This document shows, one piece after another, positions 18,535 to 27,594 of a stretch of 64,000 nt of DNA. The position numbers and the translations under genes are program-made. The notes below the pieces were generated by a model that was not told the DNA's origin, ran no database searches, and worked only from the letters and a program-made list of their open reading frames with translations. The first letter of the stretch is position 1, and each line of letters opens with the position of its first letter. Source of the DNA: Pseudomonas sp. B28(2017). Its GTDB lineage: Bacteria; Pseudomonadota; Gammaproteobacteria; Pseudomonadales; Pseudomonadaceae. The stretch is taken from positions 744,001 through 808,000 of the forward strand of contig NZ_NEJH01000002.1 of the NCBI RefSeq assembly GCF_002113025.1, in the 5' to 3' direction.

Positions 18535-19839
18535 TTAGTTCAGGTGCTCGACACGAATCCGCACGACCGGACCGACCACACCCGCCAGGGCTTCCAAAGC
18601 AGCGATGGCATCGTTGATGTGCTGTTCCAGCACGCGGTGGGTCAGCAGGATCATCGGCACCAGGCCGTCGTGTTCCTCGGCTTCCTTCTGCATGATCGAC
18701 TCGATGTTGATGCCGCGCTCCGAAAGGATGCTCGCGACCTGAGCCAATACGCCTGGATGGTCCTTGGCCTGAATACGCAGGTAGTAGGCGCTTTCGCAGG
18801 CTTCGATCGGCAGGATCGGGTGAGCCGACAGCGAATCCGGCTGGAACGCCAGGTGCGGTACGCGGTTTTCCGGGTCGGACGTCATGGCGCGGACCACGTC
18901 CACCAGGTCGGCGATCACCGACGAAGCGGTCGGTTCCATACCGGCGCCCGCACCGTAGAACAGGGTCGAACCGGCAGCATCGCCGTTGACCATTACCGCG
19001 TTCATCACACCGTTGACGTTGGCGATCAGGCGATCGGCCGGGATCAGCGTCGGGTGCACGCGCAGTTCGATACCGGCCGCGGTGCTGCGCGCCACGCCCA
19101 GGTGCTTGATGCGATAGCCCAGCGCTTCGGCGTAGTTCACGTCAGCGGTGGTCAGTTTGGTGATGCCTTCGGTGTAAGCCTTGTCGAATTGCAGCGGGAT
19201 ACCGAACGCGATGGAGGCCAGGATCGTCAGCTTGTGAGCGGCATCGATACCTTCAACGTCGAAGGTTGGATCGGCTTCGGCATAACCCAGGGCCTGGGCT
19301 TCGGCCAATACGTCTTCGAAGGTGCGACCCTTCTCGCGCATTTCGGTCAGGATGAAGTTGCCGGTGCCGTTGATGATGCCGGCCACCCAGTTGATGCGGT
19401 TGGCGGACAGGCCTTCGCGGATCGCCTTGATCACCGGAATACCACCAGCCACCGCCGCTTCGAACGCAACGATCACGCCTTTCTCGCGGGCCTTGGCGAA
19501 AATTTCATTACCGTGAACGGCGATAAGCGCCTTGTTCGCGGTGACCACATGCTTGCCATTCTCGATGGCCTTGAGTACCAGCTCGCGGGCAACGGTGTAG
19601 CCGCCCATCAGCTCTATGACGATGTCGATCTCAGGGTTCGTGGCCACTTCGAAGACATCGGTGGTAATCGCAATACCGGTCGTTTGGAACTGAGGCTTTG
19701 GCGTGCGAATGGCAATTTGCGCCACCTCGATCCCACGCCCGGCACGACGAGCAATTTCCTCGGCGTTGCGCTGAAGTACGTTGAAGGTACCGCCACCGAC
19801 GGTTCCTAACCCACAGATGCCTACTTTGACCGGTTTCAC
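18535..19839 (-). CDS. hom: Homoserine dehydrogenase
   Basis: NAD(P)H-dependent reduction of aspartate semialdehyde to homoserine, the branch point to threonine and methionine. The product has 434 residues with a Rossmann GLGTVGGG motif at 10-17, the catalytic domain in the middle, and a C-terminal ACT domain from about residue 350 for threonine feedback. The start is GTG at 19839, preceded by GGGGAG at a good distance; the only ATG upstream gives an unrelated leader. It is a monofunctional enzyme, not fused to aspartokinase. thrC follows and dsbC precedes it. Confidence 0.97.
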   Translation of the reverse strand: MKPVKVGICGLGTVGGGTFNVLQRNAEEIARRAGRGIEVAQIAIRTPKPQFQTTGIAITTDVFEVATNPEIDIVIELMGGYTVARELVLKAIENGKHVVTANKALIAVHGNEIFAKAREKGVIVAFEAAVAGGIPVIKAIREGLSANRINWVAGIINGTGNFILTEMREKGRTFEDVLAEAQALGYAEADPTFDVEGIDAAHKLTILASIAFGIPLQFDKAYTEGITKLTTADVNYAEALGYRIKHLGVARSTAAGIELRVHPTLIPADRLIANVNGVMNAVMVNGDAAGSTLFYGAGAGMEPTASSVIADLVDVVRAMTSDPENRVPHLAFQPDSLSAHPILPIEACESAYYLRIQAKDHPGVLAQVASILSERGINIESIMQKEAEEHDGLVPMILLTHRVLEQHINDAIAALEALAGVVGPVVRIRVEHLN

Positions 19840-19911
19840 TGTGAACTCCCCATAAAACGGCCGACTCGAGGCCGGCCGTGAACACAACCGCAGACTCGCG
19901 GCTCTCTATTG

Positions 19912-19941
19912 ATGGTCCGGCGAATGTGGCTACCGGACCAT
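19912..19941 (-). other. Perfect hairpin between dsbC and hom
   Basis: A 9-bp perfect stem, ATGGTCCGG / CCGGACCAT, around a 12-base loop in the 132-bp gap between the dsbC stop and the hom start. There is no T-run on the minus strand, so it is not a simple terminator. It may stabilise the dsbC mRNA end or partly attenuate read-through into hom. Confidence 0.55.
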
Positions 19942-19971
19942 GATCGTCAAGGCTTGCCGTGACGTGCGAAT

Positions 19972-20703
19972 TTACTTCGCGCCCAGCGCCAGTTTGGCGA
20001 CTTGTGGCGCAGGCTGGTAGCCCGGAATGACCTGACCGTCGGCCAAAACGATAGCCGGTGTGCCGTTTACGCCGATCGACTGGCCGAGTGCGAATTGCCT
20101 GGAAACCGGGTTATCGCACTTGGCGGCCTTGATTTCCTTGCCCTCGACCATTTTATCCATGGCCGCTTTCTTGTCTTTCGAGCACCATACCGCCTGCAGC
20201 TGTTCGTCTCCCGGCGAGCCCAGACCCTGACGCGGGAACGCGACGTAACGCACTTCGATGCCGCGCTTGTTCAGCTCAGGCACTTCGGCGTGCAGCTTGT
20301 GGCAATACGGGCAAGTGGTGTCGGTGAATACGGTGATGTGCGACTTGGTTTCGCCAATGGCCGGGTAGACCACGGTTTCAGCCACTGGAATGTCGTTGAT
20401 CAGCTTGGCAATGCCCAGGCGTTCAGTCTTCTCGGTCAGGTTGACCGGCTTTCCGTCCTTGAGATCGAACAGGTAGCCCTGGACCACGTACTGGCCGTCG
20501 GCACTGGCATATAGCACGCGGCTGCCCTTGAGCTTGACTTCGTACAGGCCGGGCAATGGGCTGGCGGTGATGCTTTCTACCGGCACCTCGAGCTGGAGGT
20601 TTTCCAGGCTTTTACGAATGGCTTTGTCGGCCGCGTCATCGGCGACGGCAAAGGTGCTGACCAGCGCAATGGCTGCGGCGGCGAAAATCTGGGTCAGACG
20701 CAT
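19972..20703 (-). CDS. dsbC: Periplasmic thiol:disulfide isomerase DsbC
   Basis: Rearranges incorrect disulfides in the periplasm. The 243-residue precursor has a signal peptide ending AVADDA near residue 21, an N-terminal dimerisation domain, and a C-terminal thioredoxin fold with the catalytic CPYC at 131-134. A second cysteine pair (VWC and KCD) matches the structural disulfide of DsbC, and GTPAIVL is the cis-proline loop. ATG at 20703 is the right start; a longer frame destroys the signal peptide. It lies between xerD and hom on the same strand. Confidence 0.96.
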   Translation of the reverse strand: MRLTQIFAAAAIALVSTFAVADDAADKAIRKSLENLQLEVPVESITASPLPGLYEVKLKGSRVLYASADGQYVVQGYLFDLKDGKPVNLTEKTERLGIAKLINDIPVAETVVYPAIGETKSHITVFTDTTCPYCHKLHAEVPELNKRGIEVRYVAFPRQGLGSPGDEQLQAVWCSKDKKAAMDKMVEGKEIKAAKCDNPVSRQFALGQSIGVNGTPAIVLADGQVIPGYQPAPQVAKLALGAK

Positions 20704-20849
20704 GAGAACTCCTGAAGGCGAACATATGGGACGATCAGAACGCCCGTGCCAAGACACCGGGTCATAACCGCCCATCGTGCAAACCGGTCAAGCCTATCAC
20801 ATAAGGTTCGTGGGGCCGAATGCCGGTGATACAAGGCATTGGCGAATGC

Positions 20850-20878
20850 TTCTGTAGGAGCAAGCTCGCTCCTACAAG
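20850..20878. repeat. REP-type palindrome
   Basis: CTGTAGGAGCAAGCTCGCTCCTACA, a palindromic REP element of the GTAGGAGC type, located between xerD and dsbC only ten bases after the xerD stop. Confidence 0.7.
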
Positions 20879-20887
20879 GGTTTACGG

Positions 20888-21784
20888 TCAGCCTCTGGGG
20901 TGGTGTTTGGCATGCAGGTCCTGCAAGCGCGCCCGGGCAATGTGGGTGTAGATCTGGGTGGTCGACAAATCGCTGTGCCCCAGCAGCATCTGCACTACCC
21001 GCAGGTCGGCGCCGTGGTTGAGCAGGTGCGTGGCGAAGGCATGGCGCAGCGTGTGCGGTGACAGCGACTTGCCGATTCCGGCCACCTTGGCCTGGTGCTT
21101 GATCCGGTGCCAGAAGGTCTGGCGGGTCATCTGTTCGCCACGCTGACTCGGGAACAACACGTCACTGGGACGCCCGCCAAGCAGTTCGCTGCGGGCATCA
21201 CGCATGTAGCGCTCGACCCAGACAATCGCCTCCTCGCCCATCGGGACCAGTCGCTCCTTGCTGCCCTTGCCCATCACTCGCAATACCCCTTGGCGCAAAT
21301 TGACCTGCTCCAGCGTCAGACTGATCAGCTCAGTCACCCGCAGACCGCAGGCGTAAAGCACTTCAAGCATGGCGCGGTCGCGCTGTCCGATGGCTTCGCT
21401 CAAATCAGGCGCCTTCAACAGTGCTTCTACATCGGCCTCCGACAAGGATTTAGGCAGTGGCCTGCCGAGCTGCGGCATATCAACCCTTAACGTCGGATCG
21501 ACAGCGATCATCTTTTCCCGCAACAGATAGCGATAGAAGCCACGCACACCCGAGAGAAATCGTGCGGTGGAACGAGGCTTGTAGTTTTGCTCCAGGCGCC
21601 AGGCCAGGTGGTCGAGAATCAACTCGCGCCCGGCATTGACCAGCTCCAGCCCTTTATCCTGTAGCCAGCCATTGAACAGCGCCAGGTCACTGCGATAGGC
21701 ATCGCGGGTGTTGTCGGAAAGGCCCTTCTCCAGCCACAAAGCGTCGAGGAATTGGTCTATAAGCGGGTGATCGATGGCAGGCAT
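20888..21784 (-). CDS. xerD: Site-specific tyrosine recombinase XerD
   Basis: With XerC resolves chromosome dimers at dif under FtsK control. The 298-residue protein has an N-terminal SAM-like core-binding domain and a C-terminal catalytic domain. The visible catalytic set is R in ACGLRVTEL, K in MGKGSKER, HTLRHAF (HxxR), H in LLGHSDL and nucleophile Y279 in TTQIYTH. This is XerD rather than XerC by overall sequence and by its place next to dsbC, conserved in Pseudomonas. It begins the leftward block that runs through dsbC, hom and thrC. Confidence 0.96.
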   Translation of the reverse strand: MPAIDHPLIDQFLDALWLEKGLSDNTRDAYRSDLALFNGWLQDKGLELVNAGRELILDHLAWRLEQNYKPRSTARFLSGVRGFYRYLLREKMIAVDPTLRVDMPQLGRPLPKSLSEADVEALLKAPDLSEAIGQRDRAMLEVLYACGLRVTELISLTLEQVNLRQGVLRVMGKGSKERLVPMGEEAIVWVERYMRDARSELLGGRPSDVLFPSQRGEQMTRQTFWHRIKHQAKVAGIGKSLSPHTLRHAFATHLLNHGADLRVVQMLLGHSDLSTTQIYTHIARARLQDLHAKHHPRG

Positions 21785-21891
21785 GGGCTCTCAAATCACA
21801 CAGTCTCGAGACTGCGCACAAAATTAAAAACAGACATGGAAACGGCCGCTAGTCTTTCACAGGCCGCCAATTCAAGGAACAGGGAGCAGCA

Positions 21892-23700
21892 ATGAGCGAG
21901 CAGCAGATTTTATTGGCATTTGGCGGGATAGGCGCGGCGGCGCTACTTTGCCAATGGCTGGCTTGGCGCCTGAAACTGCCGGCGATACTTTTCCTGTTGC
22001 TGACCGGCATCCTGGCCGGCCCCGGACTACACCTGCTCGACCCGCAGGAAATGTTCGGGCCACTGCTGATGCCGCTGGTGTCCCTGGCGGTGGCGCTGAT
22101 CCTGTTCGAAGGCAGCCTGACCCTGCATTTGTCCGAGTGGCGCGAAATCGGCAGCGTCGTCCACCGCCTGGTCACGATTGGTGCCCTTTCCACTTGGGCA
22201 GTGATTGCGGTTGCCACTCACTGGCTGCTGGGTTTCGACTGGATGCTGGCCATCCTGTTCGGCAGCCTGACCCTGGTGACCGGGCCGACCGTGATCGTGC
22301 CGATGCTGCGCGTCGTGCGCCCGAAAGCCTCGATTGCCAACATCCTGCGCTGGGAAGGCATTGTCATCGACCCCATCGGCGCCCTGCTGGCGGTGGTCGT
22401 CTATAGCTTCATCATCGCCAGCGCCGTAGGTAACGGCTTCAAGGAAAGTCTGCTGACCTTCGGCGGCGTCATTTTGTGCGGTAGCCTGTTCGGTGCTTTT
22501 GGTGGCTGGTTGCTCGGCACCCTGATTCGTCGCCAATGGCTGCCGGAATATCTGCACAACCTGGCAGCGCTCGCGGCAGTCCTGGGTATTTTCATTGCTT
22601 CCAACGAGGTCACCCATGAGTCCGGGTTACTGGCCGTGACCCTGATGGGCATGTGGCTGGCCAACATGAAAGGCGTGGACGTGCGGCACATCCTGCACTT
22701 CAAGGAGAACCTCAGCGTACTGCTGATCTCCGGTCTGTTCATTCTGCTGGCGGCACGGCTGGACCTGAACGCCATGATCGGCCTCGGGCCCCTGGTGCTG
22801 ATTTTGCTGCTGGTCATCCAGTTCATTGCCAGACCTTTGAATGTGCTGCTGTGCACGGCGGGCTCCAGCCTGAGTTGGCGCGAACGGGCCCTGCTGGCAT
22901 GGATCGCCCCGAGGGGAATCGTGGCAGCGGCGGTGTCGGCAATCTTCGCCATCCGCCTGCATGAGACCGGTCATCAGGGGGCATTGCTGCTTGTGCCGCT
23001 CACCTTTGCGGTGATCATCGGCACGGTCGTATTGCAAAGCGCGACAGCACGACCGCTGGCACGCCTGCTGAAGGTGGCGGAGCCGGCGCCAAGTGGCTTC
23101 CTGATCATCGGCGCCAACGGACCTGCGCGCACGCTGGGCAAGGCGCTGCAACAACTGGGCAGCCGGGTGCTATTGACGGATTCGAGCTGGGAGAATATTC
23201 GTGCAGCCCGGATGGAAGGTTTGCCGACCTATTTTGGCAACCCGGCGTCGCAACATGCCGATGCGCATCTGGACCTGGTCGGCCTCGGGCATTTGCTGGC
23301 GCTGTCACCCTCCGGTGAGATGAATACCCTGGCACTGATGCGCTTTCGTCATGAACTGGGTCACCAGCGCATGTTCGGCCTGGCCAGCGGCCAGGAAAGC
23401 CGCCGCACCGACAAGCACCGCACCAGCCTGGAACATCGCGGCAATCAACTGGGCAGCGAAACGCTGACCTACGCCAAGCTCGCCAGCCAATTGAGCCTGG
23501 GCGCCGAGCTTTACAGCACGACTTTGAAGGACGGCTTCAGTTGGGACGACTACTGCGCGTTGCATGGCGAGCGTGCGACCTTGCTGTTCGTGCGTGACGA
23601 TAACGGTTGGGTGCACGTGGTGACGCCGGACAGCTCACTGAAACCTTCGGCGGGGTGGACACTTTTAGCATTGATTCAGCCCGAGACGAGCAGCGCCTGA
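21892..23700 (+). CDS. Cation:proton antiporter (CPA1/NhaP-like) with C-terminal TrkA-N domain
   Basis: A 602-residue inner-membrane protein. The first roughly 390 residues form about 12 hydrophobic spans of a Na_H_Exchanger domain, including ILFEGSLTLHL, TGPTVIVPM and IVIDPIGALLAVV with the acidic residues expected in the ion path, and AWIAPRGIVAAAVS near the last spans. From about residue 400 it continues as a soluble TrkA-N-like nucleotide-binding region (FLIIGANGPARTLG) and a C-terminal tail. It probably exchanges Na+ or K+ for H+; the ion cannot be read from sequence. It is monocistronic, divergent from xerD. Confidence 0.9.
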   Translation: MSEQQILLAFGGIGAAALLCQWLAWRLKLPAILFLLLTGILAGPGLHLLDPQEMFGPLLMPLVSLAVALILFEGSLTLHLSEWREIGSVVHRLVTIGALSTWAVIAVATHWLLGFDWMLAILFGSLTLVTGPTVIVPMLRVVRPKASIANILRWEGIVIDPIGALLAVVVYSFIIASAVGNGFKESLLTFGGVILCGSLFGAFGGWLLGTLIRRQWLPEYLHNLAALAAVLGIFIASNEVTHESGLLAVTLMGMWLANMKGVDVRHILHFKENLSVLLISGLFILLAARLDLNAMIGLGPLVLILLLVIQFIARPLNVLLCTAGSSLSWRERALLAWIAPRGIVAAAVSAIFAIRLHETGHQGALLLVPLTFAVIIGTVVLQSATARPLARLLKVAEPAPSGFLIIGANGPARTLGKALQQLGSRVLLTDSSWENIRAARMEGLPTYFGNPASQHADAHLDLVGLGHLLALSPSGEMNTLALMRFRHELGHQRMFGLASGQESRRTDKHRTSLEHRGNQLGSETLTYAKLASQLSLGAELYSTTLKDGFSWDDYCALHGERATLLFVRDDNGWVHVVTPDSSLKPSAGWTLLALIQPETSSA

Positions 23701-23713
23701 CAGATCGATTCGC

Positions 23714-23745
23714 CCTGTAGGAGCTGGCTTGCCAGCTCCTACAGG
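23714..23745. repeat. REP-like palindrome
   Basis: CCTGTAGGAGCTGGC / GCCAGCTCCTACAGG, a perfect 15-bp palindrome centred on TT, between the convergent ends of the antiporter gene and rplS. It probably also ends the antiporter mRNA. Confidence 0.7.
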
Positions 23746-23765
23746 GGACAGACAAATCGCACGCA

Positions 23766-23797
23766 ACAAAAAAGCAGCCCGTAGGCTGCTTTTTTCT
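23766..23797. terminator. Bidirectional intrinsic terminator after rplS
   Basis: AAAAAAAGCAGCC / GGCTGCTTTTTT around a short CGTA loop. On the minus strand it ends the rpsP-rimM-trmD-rplS operon; the T-run on the other side can also stop the antiporter transcript. Confidence 0.9.
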
Positions 23798-23813
23798 GCA
23801 TCGGAAGCTGGAC

Positions 23814-24164
23814 TTAAACCAGTTTTTCCTTGATGCGAGCTGCTTTACCCGACAGGTCGCGCAGGTAGTACAGCTTGGCTTTACGTACGTCACCGCGACG
23901 CTTGACAGCCATGCTGTCGATTTGCGGGGAGTAGGTCTGGAAAGTACGCTCTACGCCAACACCGTTGGAGATTTTACGAACGGTGAATGCACTGTTTACG
24001 CCGCGGTTACGCTTGGCGATAACAACACCTTCGAACGCTTGCAGACGCGAACGGTCGCCTTCCTTCACTTTCACCTGAACGACAATGGTGTCGCCCGGGG
24101 CAAAGGGAGGGATCTCTTTGGTCATCTGCTCTGCTTCGAGTGCAAGGATGATTTTGTTAGTCAT
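23814..24164 (-). CDS. rplS: 50S ribosomal protein L19
   Basis: Ribosomal large-subunit protein at the 30S-50S interface, 116 residues. It contains the L19 signature segments [32 protein letters not shown] and [10 protein letters not shown]. It is the last gene of the conserved operon rpsP-rimM-trmD-rplS, 45 bp after trmD, and is followed by a strong terminator. Confidence 0.98.
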   Translation of the reverse strand: MTNKIILALEAEQMTKEIPPFAPGDTIVVQVKVKEGDRSRLQAFEGVVIAKRNRGVNSAFTVRKISNGVGVERTFQTYSPQIDSMAVKRRGDVRKAKLYYLRDLSGKAARIKEKLV

Positions 24165-24209
24165 GCTGTGCTCCTAAGGTAAATCGTCGGATCTACCATC
24201 GATACGTTG

Positions 24210-24962
24210 TTAACTATCGTCCCGCTCGCGGATATATTCCTCGAGCAGCTTCTTCTCTTCTCCAGAAAGCGAGCGGCTTTCCAGAAGATCGGCGCGTCGT
24301 TCAAAGGTCCGACCAAGGGACTGCTGTAAACGCCAACGCCGGATGTGCGCGTGATTGCCACTTAGCAATACGTCGGGAACACGCTGATCCGCATACACCT
24401 CCGGTCGGGTGTAATGCGGGCAATCCAGCAAACCATCCGTAAAGGAATCTTCCTCGGCGGAGTCCGCATGCCCTAAAGCTCCAGGCAGCAGTCGTGTAAC
24501 CGCATCGATCAGGACCATCGCCGGCAGCTCGCCGCCAGACAATACATAGTCGCCAATCGACCACTCTTCATCGACATGAGCATCAATAAAACGCTCGTCA
24601 ATGCCTTCATAACGGCCGGCAATCAGGATCAATGCATCCAGATTCGCCAACTCGCGTACCGCCGACTGAGTCAGTTGACGGCCTTGGGGGGACAGGTAAA
24701 TTACCTTCGCCGCCTCCCCGGCTGCTGCCTTGGCCTGAACCAGAGCATCTTCCAGGGGCTTGATCTTCATCACCATGCCCGGACCACCGCCAAACGGGCG
24801 ATCGTCCACAGTGTGATGTCGATCCGTCGTGTAGTCTCGCGGATTCCAACAGGTGAGCTGCAAGAGCCCCTGTTTCACCGCACGACTGGTGATGCCGTAC
24901 TCGCTGATGGCGGAGAACATCTCGGGAAACAGACTGATCACTTCTACGCGCAAGTTAGCCAC
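24210..24962 (-). CDS. trmD: tRNA (guanine37-N1)-methyltransferase TrmD
   Basis: Methylates G37 of tRNAs reading CNN codons, preventing +1 frameshifting, with S-adenosylmethionine. The product has 250 residues with GTG start at 24962 ([15 protein letters not shown]), two bases after the rimM stop. Trefoil-knot SAM-binding segments [22 protein letters not shown] and the [14 protein letters not shown] loop are intact. The ATG upstream at 25028 lies within rimM and is rejected. Translation is probably coupled to rimM. Confidence 0.97.
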   Translation of the reverse strand: MANLRVEVISLFPEMFSAISEYGITSRAVKQGLLQLTCWNPRDYTTDRHHTVDDRPFGGGPGMVMKIKPLEDALVQAKAAAGEAAKVIYLSPQGRQLTQSAVRELANLDALILIAGRYEGIDERFIDAHVDEEWSIGDYVLSGGELPAMVLIDAVTRLLPGALGHADSAEEDSFTDGLLDCPHYTRPEVYADQRVPDVLLSGNHAHIRRWRLQQSLGRTFERRADLLESRSLSGEEKKLLEEYIRERDDS

Positions 24963-24964
24963 GC

Positions 24965-25501
24965 TTAGAAATCCGCGTCCCAATCCACCTTCATCTCGCC
25001 CGCGGCCAGGTCGACGGCCAACACGCATTGCTCCGTATAGGGCAACAGGCGTTCGCGATCATCCAGGCTGCCAGCGCAAGGCTTGACCACCATGACATCG
25101 TTCGAGCCGGTTTCCAGCAGATGATCGATTTTCCCGAACAGTTGTCCGAGAGTGTCGATGACCTTGAGACCTTCCAGCTGGTACCAGTAGTACTCGCCGT
25201 CGGTCAGTTCAGGGAACAGGTTGCGCGGCACGCAGATCTCATAACCGGCCAGAAGACGAGCTTCTTCGCGATCATCGAGACCCTTGAGCTTTGCGACCAG
25301 GAACTTGTCGTTCCCGCGTCCGCTGACCAGCTCTACCTGCTTTACATTGCCGTCACGCTTGAGCGTCCAGGTTTTGTAGTCCAGCAGGTTTTTAATCGGA
25401 TCAGTAAAGGAGTACACCTTCACTTCGCCGCGAACGCCGTGAACAGAATAAATCTTGCCGATAACGATCAAATCATCAGCAATGGCTGGCGTCGCGTTCA
25501 T
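24965..25501 (-). CDS. rimM: 16S rRNA processing protein RimM
   Basis: 30S maturation factor that binds ribosomal protein S19. The 178-residue protein has the N-terminal RimM domain ([21 protein letters not shown]) and a C-terminal PRC-barrel with [14 protein letters not shown]. It lies five bases after rpsP and two bases before trmD, the standard operon order. Confidence 0.97.
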   Translation of the reverse strand: MNATPAIADDLIVIGKIYSVHGVRGEVKVYSFTDPIKNLLDYKTWTLKRDGNVKQVELVSGRGNDKFLVAKLKGLDDREEARLLAGYEICVPRNLFPELTDGEYYWYQLEGLKVIDTLGQLFGKIDHLLETGSNDVMVVKPCAGSLDDRERLLPYTEQCVLAVDLAAGEMKVDWDADF

Positions 25502-25506
25502 ATTGC

Positions 25507-25758
25507 TCAGGCCGCAGCCTTGGCAGATTCCTTCAACAACTGAGCAACGCGCTCAGAAGGTTGTGCACCAACGCTCAGCCAGTAGGCTACGCGCTCTTGG
25601 TTCACGGACAGACGAACTTCCTGACCACGGGCAACAGGGTTGAAGTAGCCAACCTGTTCCTTGTGCGAACCGTCGCGCGGGTTGCGGCTGTCGGTTACGG
25701 TCAAGTGGTAAAACGGGCGCTTTTTGGAGCCGCCAAGGGCAAGACGGATTGTTAGCAT
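25507..25758 (-). CDS. rpsP: 30S ribosomal protein S16
   Basis: Small-subunit protein of 83 residues with the S16 hallmark start [17 protein letters not shown] and the [14 protein letters not shown] segment. It is the first gene of the rpsP-rimM-trmD-rplS operon; the promoter should lie in the 249-bp gap to ffh. Confidence 0.98.
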   Translation of the reverse strand: MLTIRLALGGSKKRPFYHLTVTDSRNPRDGSHKEQVGYFNPVARGQEVRLSVNQERVAYWLSVGAQPSERVAQLLKESAKAAA

Positions 25759-25906
25759 GTGAACATCGTTCCTGTAGTCGGTGCTGCAAATCTAAATGCA
25801 CAGCGGGCATGGGTGCCCGAAAGGCCGCATATTCTAAGGAATATCCGGACTTTTGCAAATGCCTTTTTCCGGCACCTGTCACCGTGCCATCCAGATTGGC
25901 TATAGA

Positions 25907-26008
25907 GCCGTCGTTGAAAACGGCCGATCAGCTCCCGCCAAGCGCGGGTTTGCTGGAGATCCCGCTTCCTTGCGGGACTGCGCCGGTACGACGACCGGCG
26001 AGTTTTTT
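25907..26008 (+). ncRNA. Possible small RNA or orphan plus-strand terminator between rpsP and ffh
   Basis: In this gap the plus strand carries three successive hairpins: CCCGCCAAGCGCGGG (25934-25948), TCCCGCTTCCTTGCGGGA (25960-25977), and CGCCGGT / ACCGGCG (25981-26000) followed by AG and six T. The last has the form of an intrinsic terminator, yet no plus-strand gene precedes it; both neighbours read leftward. A TATAGA box lies at 25901 but no good -35. A short structured RNA is one explanation; antisense protection of the ffh 3' end is another. Confidence 0.25.
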
Positions 26009-27384
26009 CAGATCTTTGGCATGCCGCCGCCGGGCAACATTCCGCCCATGCCGCGCATCATCTTGGCCATTCCGCCTTTTGCAGAGAACTTCTTCATCAT
26101 TTTCTGCATCTGCTTGTGCTGCTTGATCAAGCGGCCGATGTCCTGCACCTGGGTGCCGGAACCCATGGCGATCCGGCGCTTGCGCGAACCGCTGATCATC
26201 TCGGGATCGCGGCGCTCGGCCGGGGTCATGGAGTTGATGATGGCTTCCATCTGCTTGAATTGCTTTTCTGCCGCGCCCTGGGCGTTGCCCATCTGCGCCA
26301 GATTCATGCCGCCCATGTTCGGCAGCTTGTCCATGAGCCCGCCGAGGCCGCCCATGTTCTTCATTTGTTGCAGCTGATCACGGAAGTCTTCGAGGTCGAA
26401 GCCCTTGCCCTTCTTCAGCTTCTTGGCCAGTTTGTCGGCCTTGTCCTTGTCGAGGGTTGCTTCGGCCTGCTCGATCAGGCTGAGCACGTCACCCATGCCG
26501 AGGATGCGCGAGGCGATACGCTCAGGATGGAACGGATCGAGCGCTTCGCTCTTCTCGCCCATACCGATGAACTTGATCGGCTTGCCGGTGATGGCACGCA
26601 CCGACAGAGCGGCACCGCCACGGGCGTCGCCGTCGACCTTGGTCAGGATCACACCAGTCAGCGGCAATGCATCGCCGAAGGCCTTGGCCGTGTTGGCGGC
26701 GTCCTGGCCGGTCATGGCGTCGACCACGAACAGGGTTTCGATCGGCTTGATCGCGGCATGCAGTGCCTTGATCTCGCCCATCATCTCTTCATCGATGTGC
26801 AGGCGGCCGGCGGTATCGACGATGACCACATCGATAAATTTGAGTTTTGCTTCCTTGATAGCCGCGCTGGCGATGTCGACCGGCTTCTGGCTCAGGTCCG
26901 ACGGGAAGAACGTCACGCCGATGTCGTTGGCCAGGGTTTCCAGCTGCTTGATCGCCGCCGGACGGTAAACGTCGGCGGACACCACCATGACCGACTTCTT
27001 CTTGCGCTCTTTAAGGAAGCGCGCGAGTTTTCCGGCGGTGGTGGTCTTACCCGCGCCCTGCAAACCGGCCATCAGGATGACGGCGGGTGGAACGGCGCTC
27101 AGGTTCAGGTCTTCGTTGGCCGCACCCATCAGGCTTTCGAGCTCGGCCTGGACGATCTTCACGAAGGCCTGGCCCGGCGTCAGGCTGCGCGACACCTCGG
27201 TACCGACGGCACGTTCCTTGACCGAATTGACGAAGTCCTTGACCACCGGCAGGGCGACGTCGGCTTCGAGCAGCGCCATGCGCACTTCGCGCAGGGTGTC
27301 TTTGATGTTGTCTTCAGTCAGCTTGGCCTTGCCGGTGACATGGCGCAGCGTCTGCGAGAGACGGTCGGTTAAGTTTTCAAACAT
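26008..27384 (-). CDS. ffh: Signal recognition particle protein Ffh
   Basis: GTPase that, with 4.5S RNA, targets nascent membrane proteins to FtsY and the translocon. The 458-residue protein has an N domain, a G domain with GLQGAGKTTTAGKL, DTAGRLHID and TKVDGDARGG, and a methionine-rich M domain from about residue 300 with the GSGTQVQDI signature near residue 390. The end GMGGMLPGGGMPKI is typical. It is divergent from the cytochrome-assembly gene and upstream of rpsP on the same strand. Confidence 0.98.
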   Translation of the reverse strand: MFENLTDRLSQTLRHVTGKAKLTEDNIKDTLREVRMALLEADVALPVVKDFVNSVKERAVGTEVSRSLTPGQAFVKIVQAELESLMGAANEDLNLSAVPPAVILMAGLQGAGKTTTAGKLARFLKERKKKSVMVVSADVYRPAAIKQLETLANDIGVTFFPSDLSQKPVDIASAAIKEAKLKFIDVVIVDTAGRLHIDEEMMGEIKALHAAIKPIETLFVVDAMTGQDAANTAKAFGDALPLTGVILTKVDGDARGGAALSVRAITGKPIKFIGMGEKSEALDPFHPERIASRILGMGDVLSLIEQAEATLDKDKADKLAKKLKKGKGFDLEDFRDQLQQMKNMGGLGGLMDKLPNMGGMNLAQMGNAQGAAEKQFKQMEAIINSMTPAERRDPEMISGSRKRRIAMGSGTQVQDIGRLIKQHKQMQKMMKKFSAKGGMAKMMRGMGGMLPGGGMPKI

Positions 27385-27594
27385 TGCGCGATCCTTTCAG
27401 GCCCTGTGTAGACCGGGATAATGGCGGCCCGGACCGGACTAAACGTGTGCTCGGCGAGCCTGCGGCGTGGGCAGGTCGCGGATTATAGCGAAGACTGTGG
27501 CTGGCGGACACCTCGCCGTCGGGTTGCGCGGTCTTTCGTGTGGTGGGGGTTCTATGCCAAACTCAGCGACTTTCGGGCTTGCCTAACAGGATTT

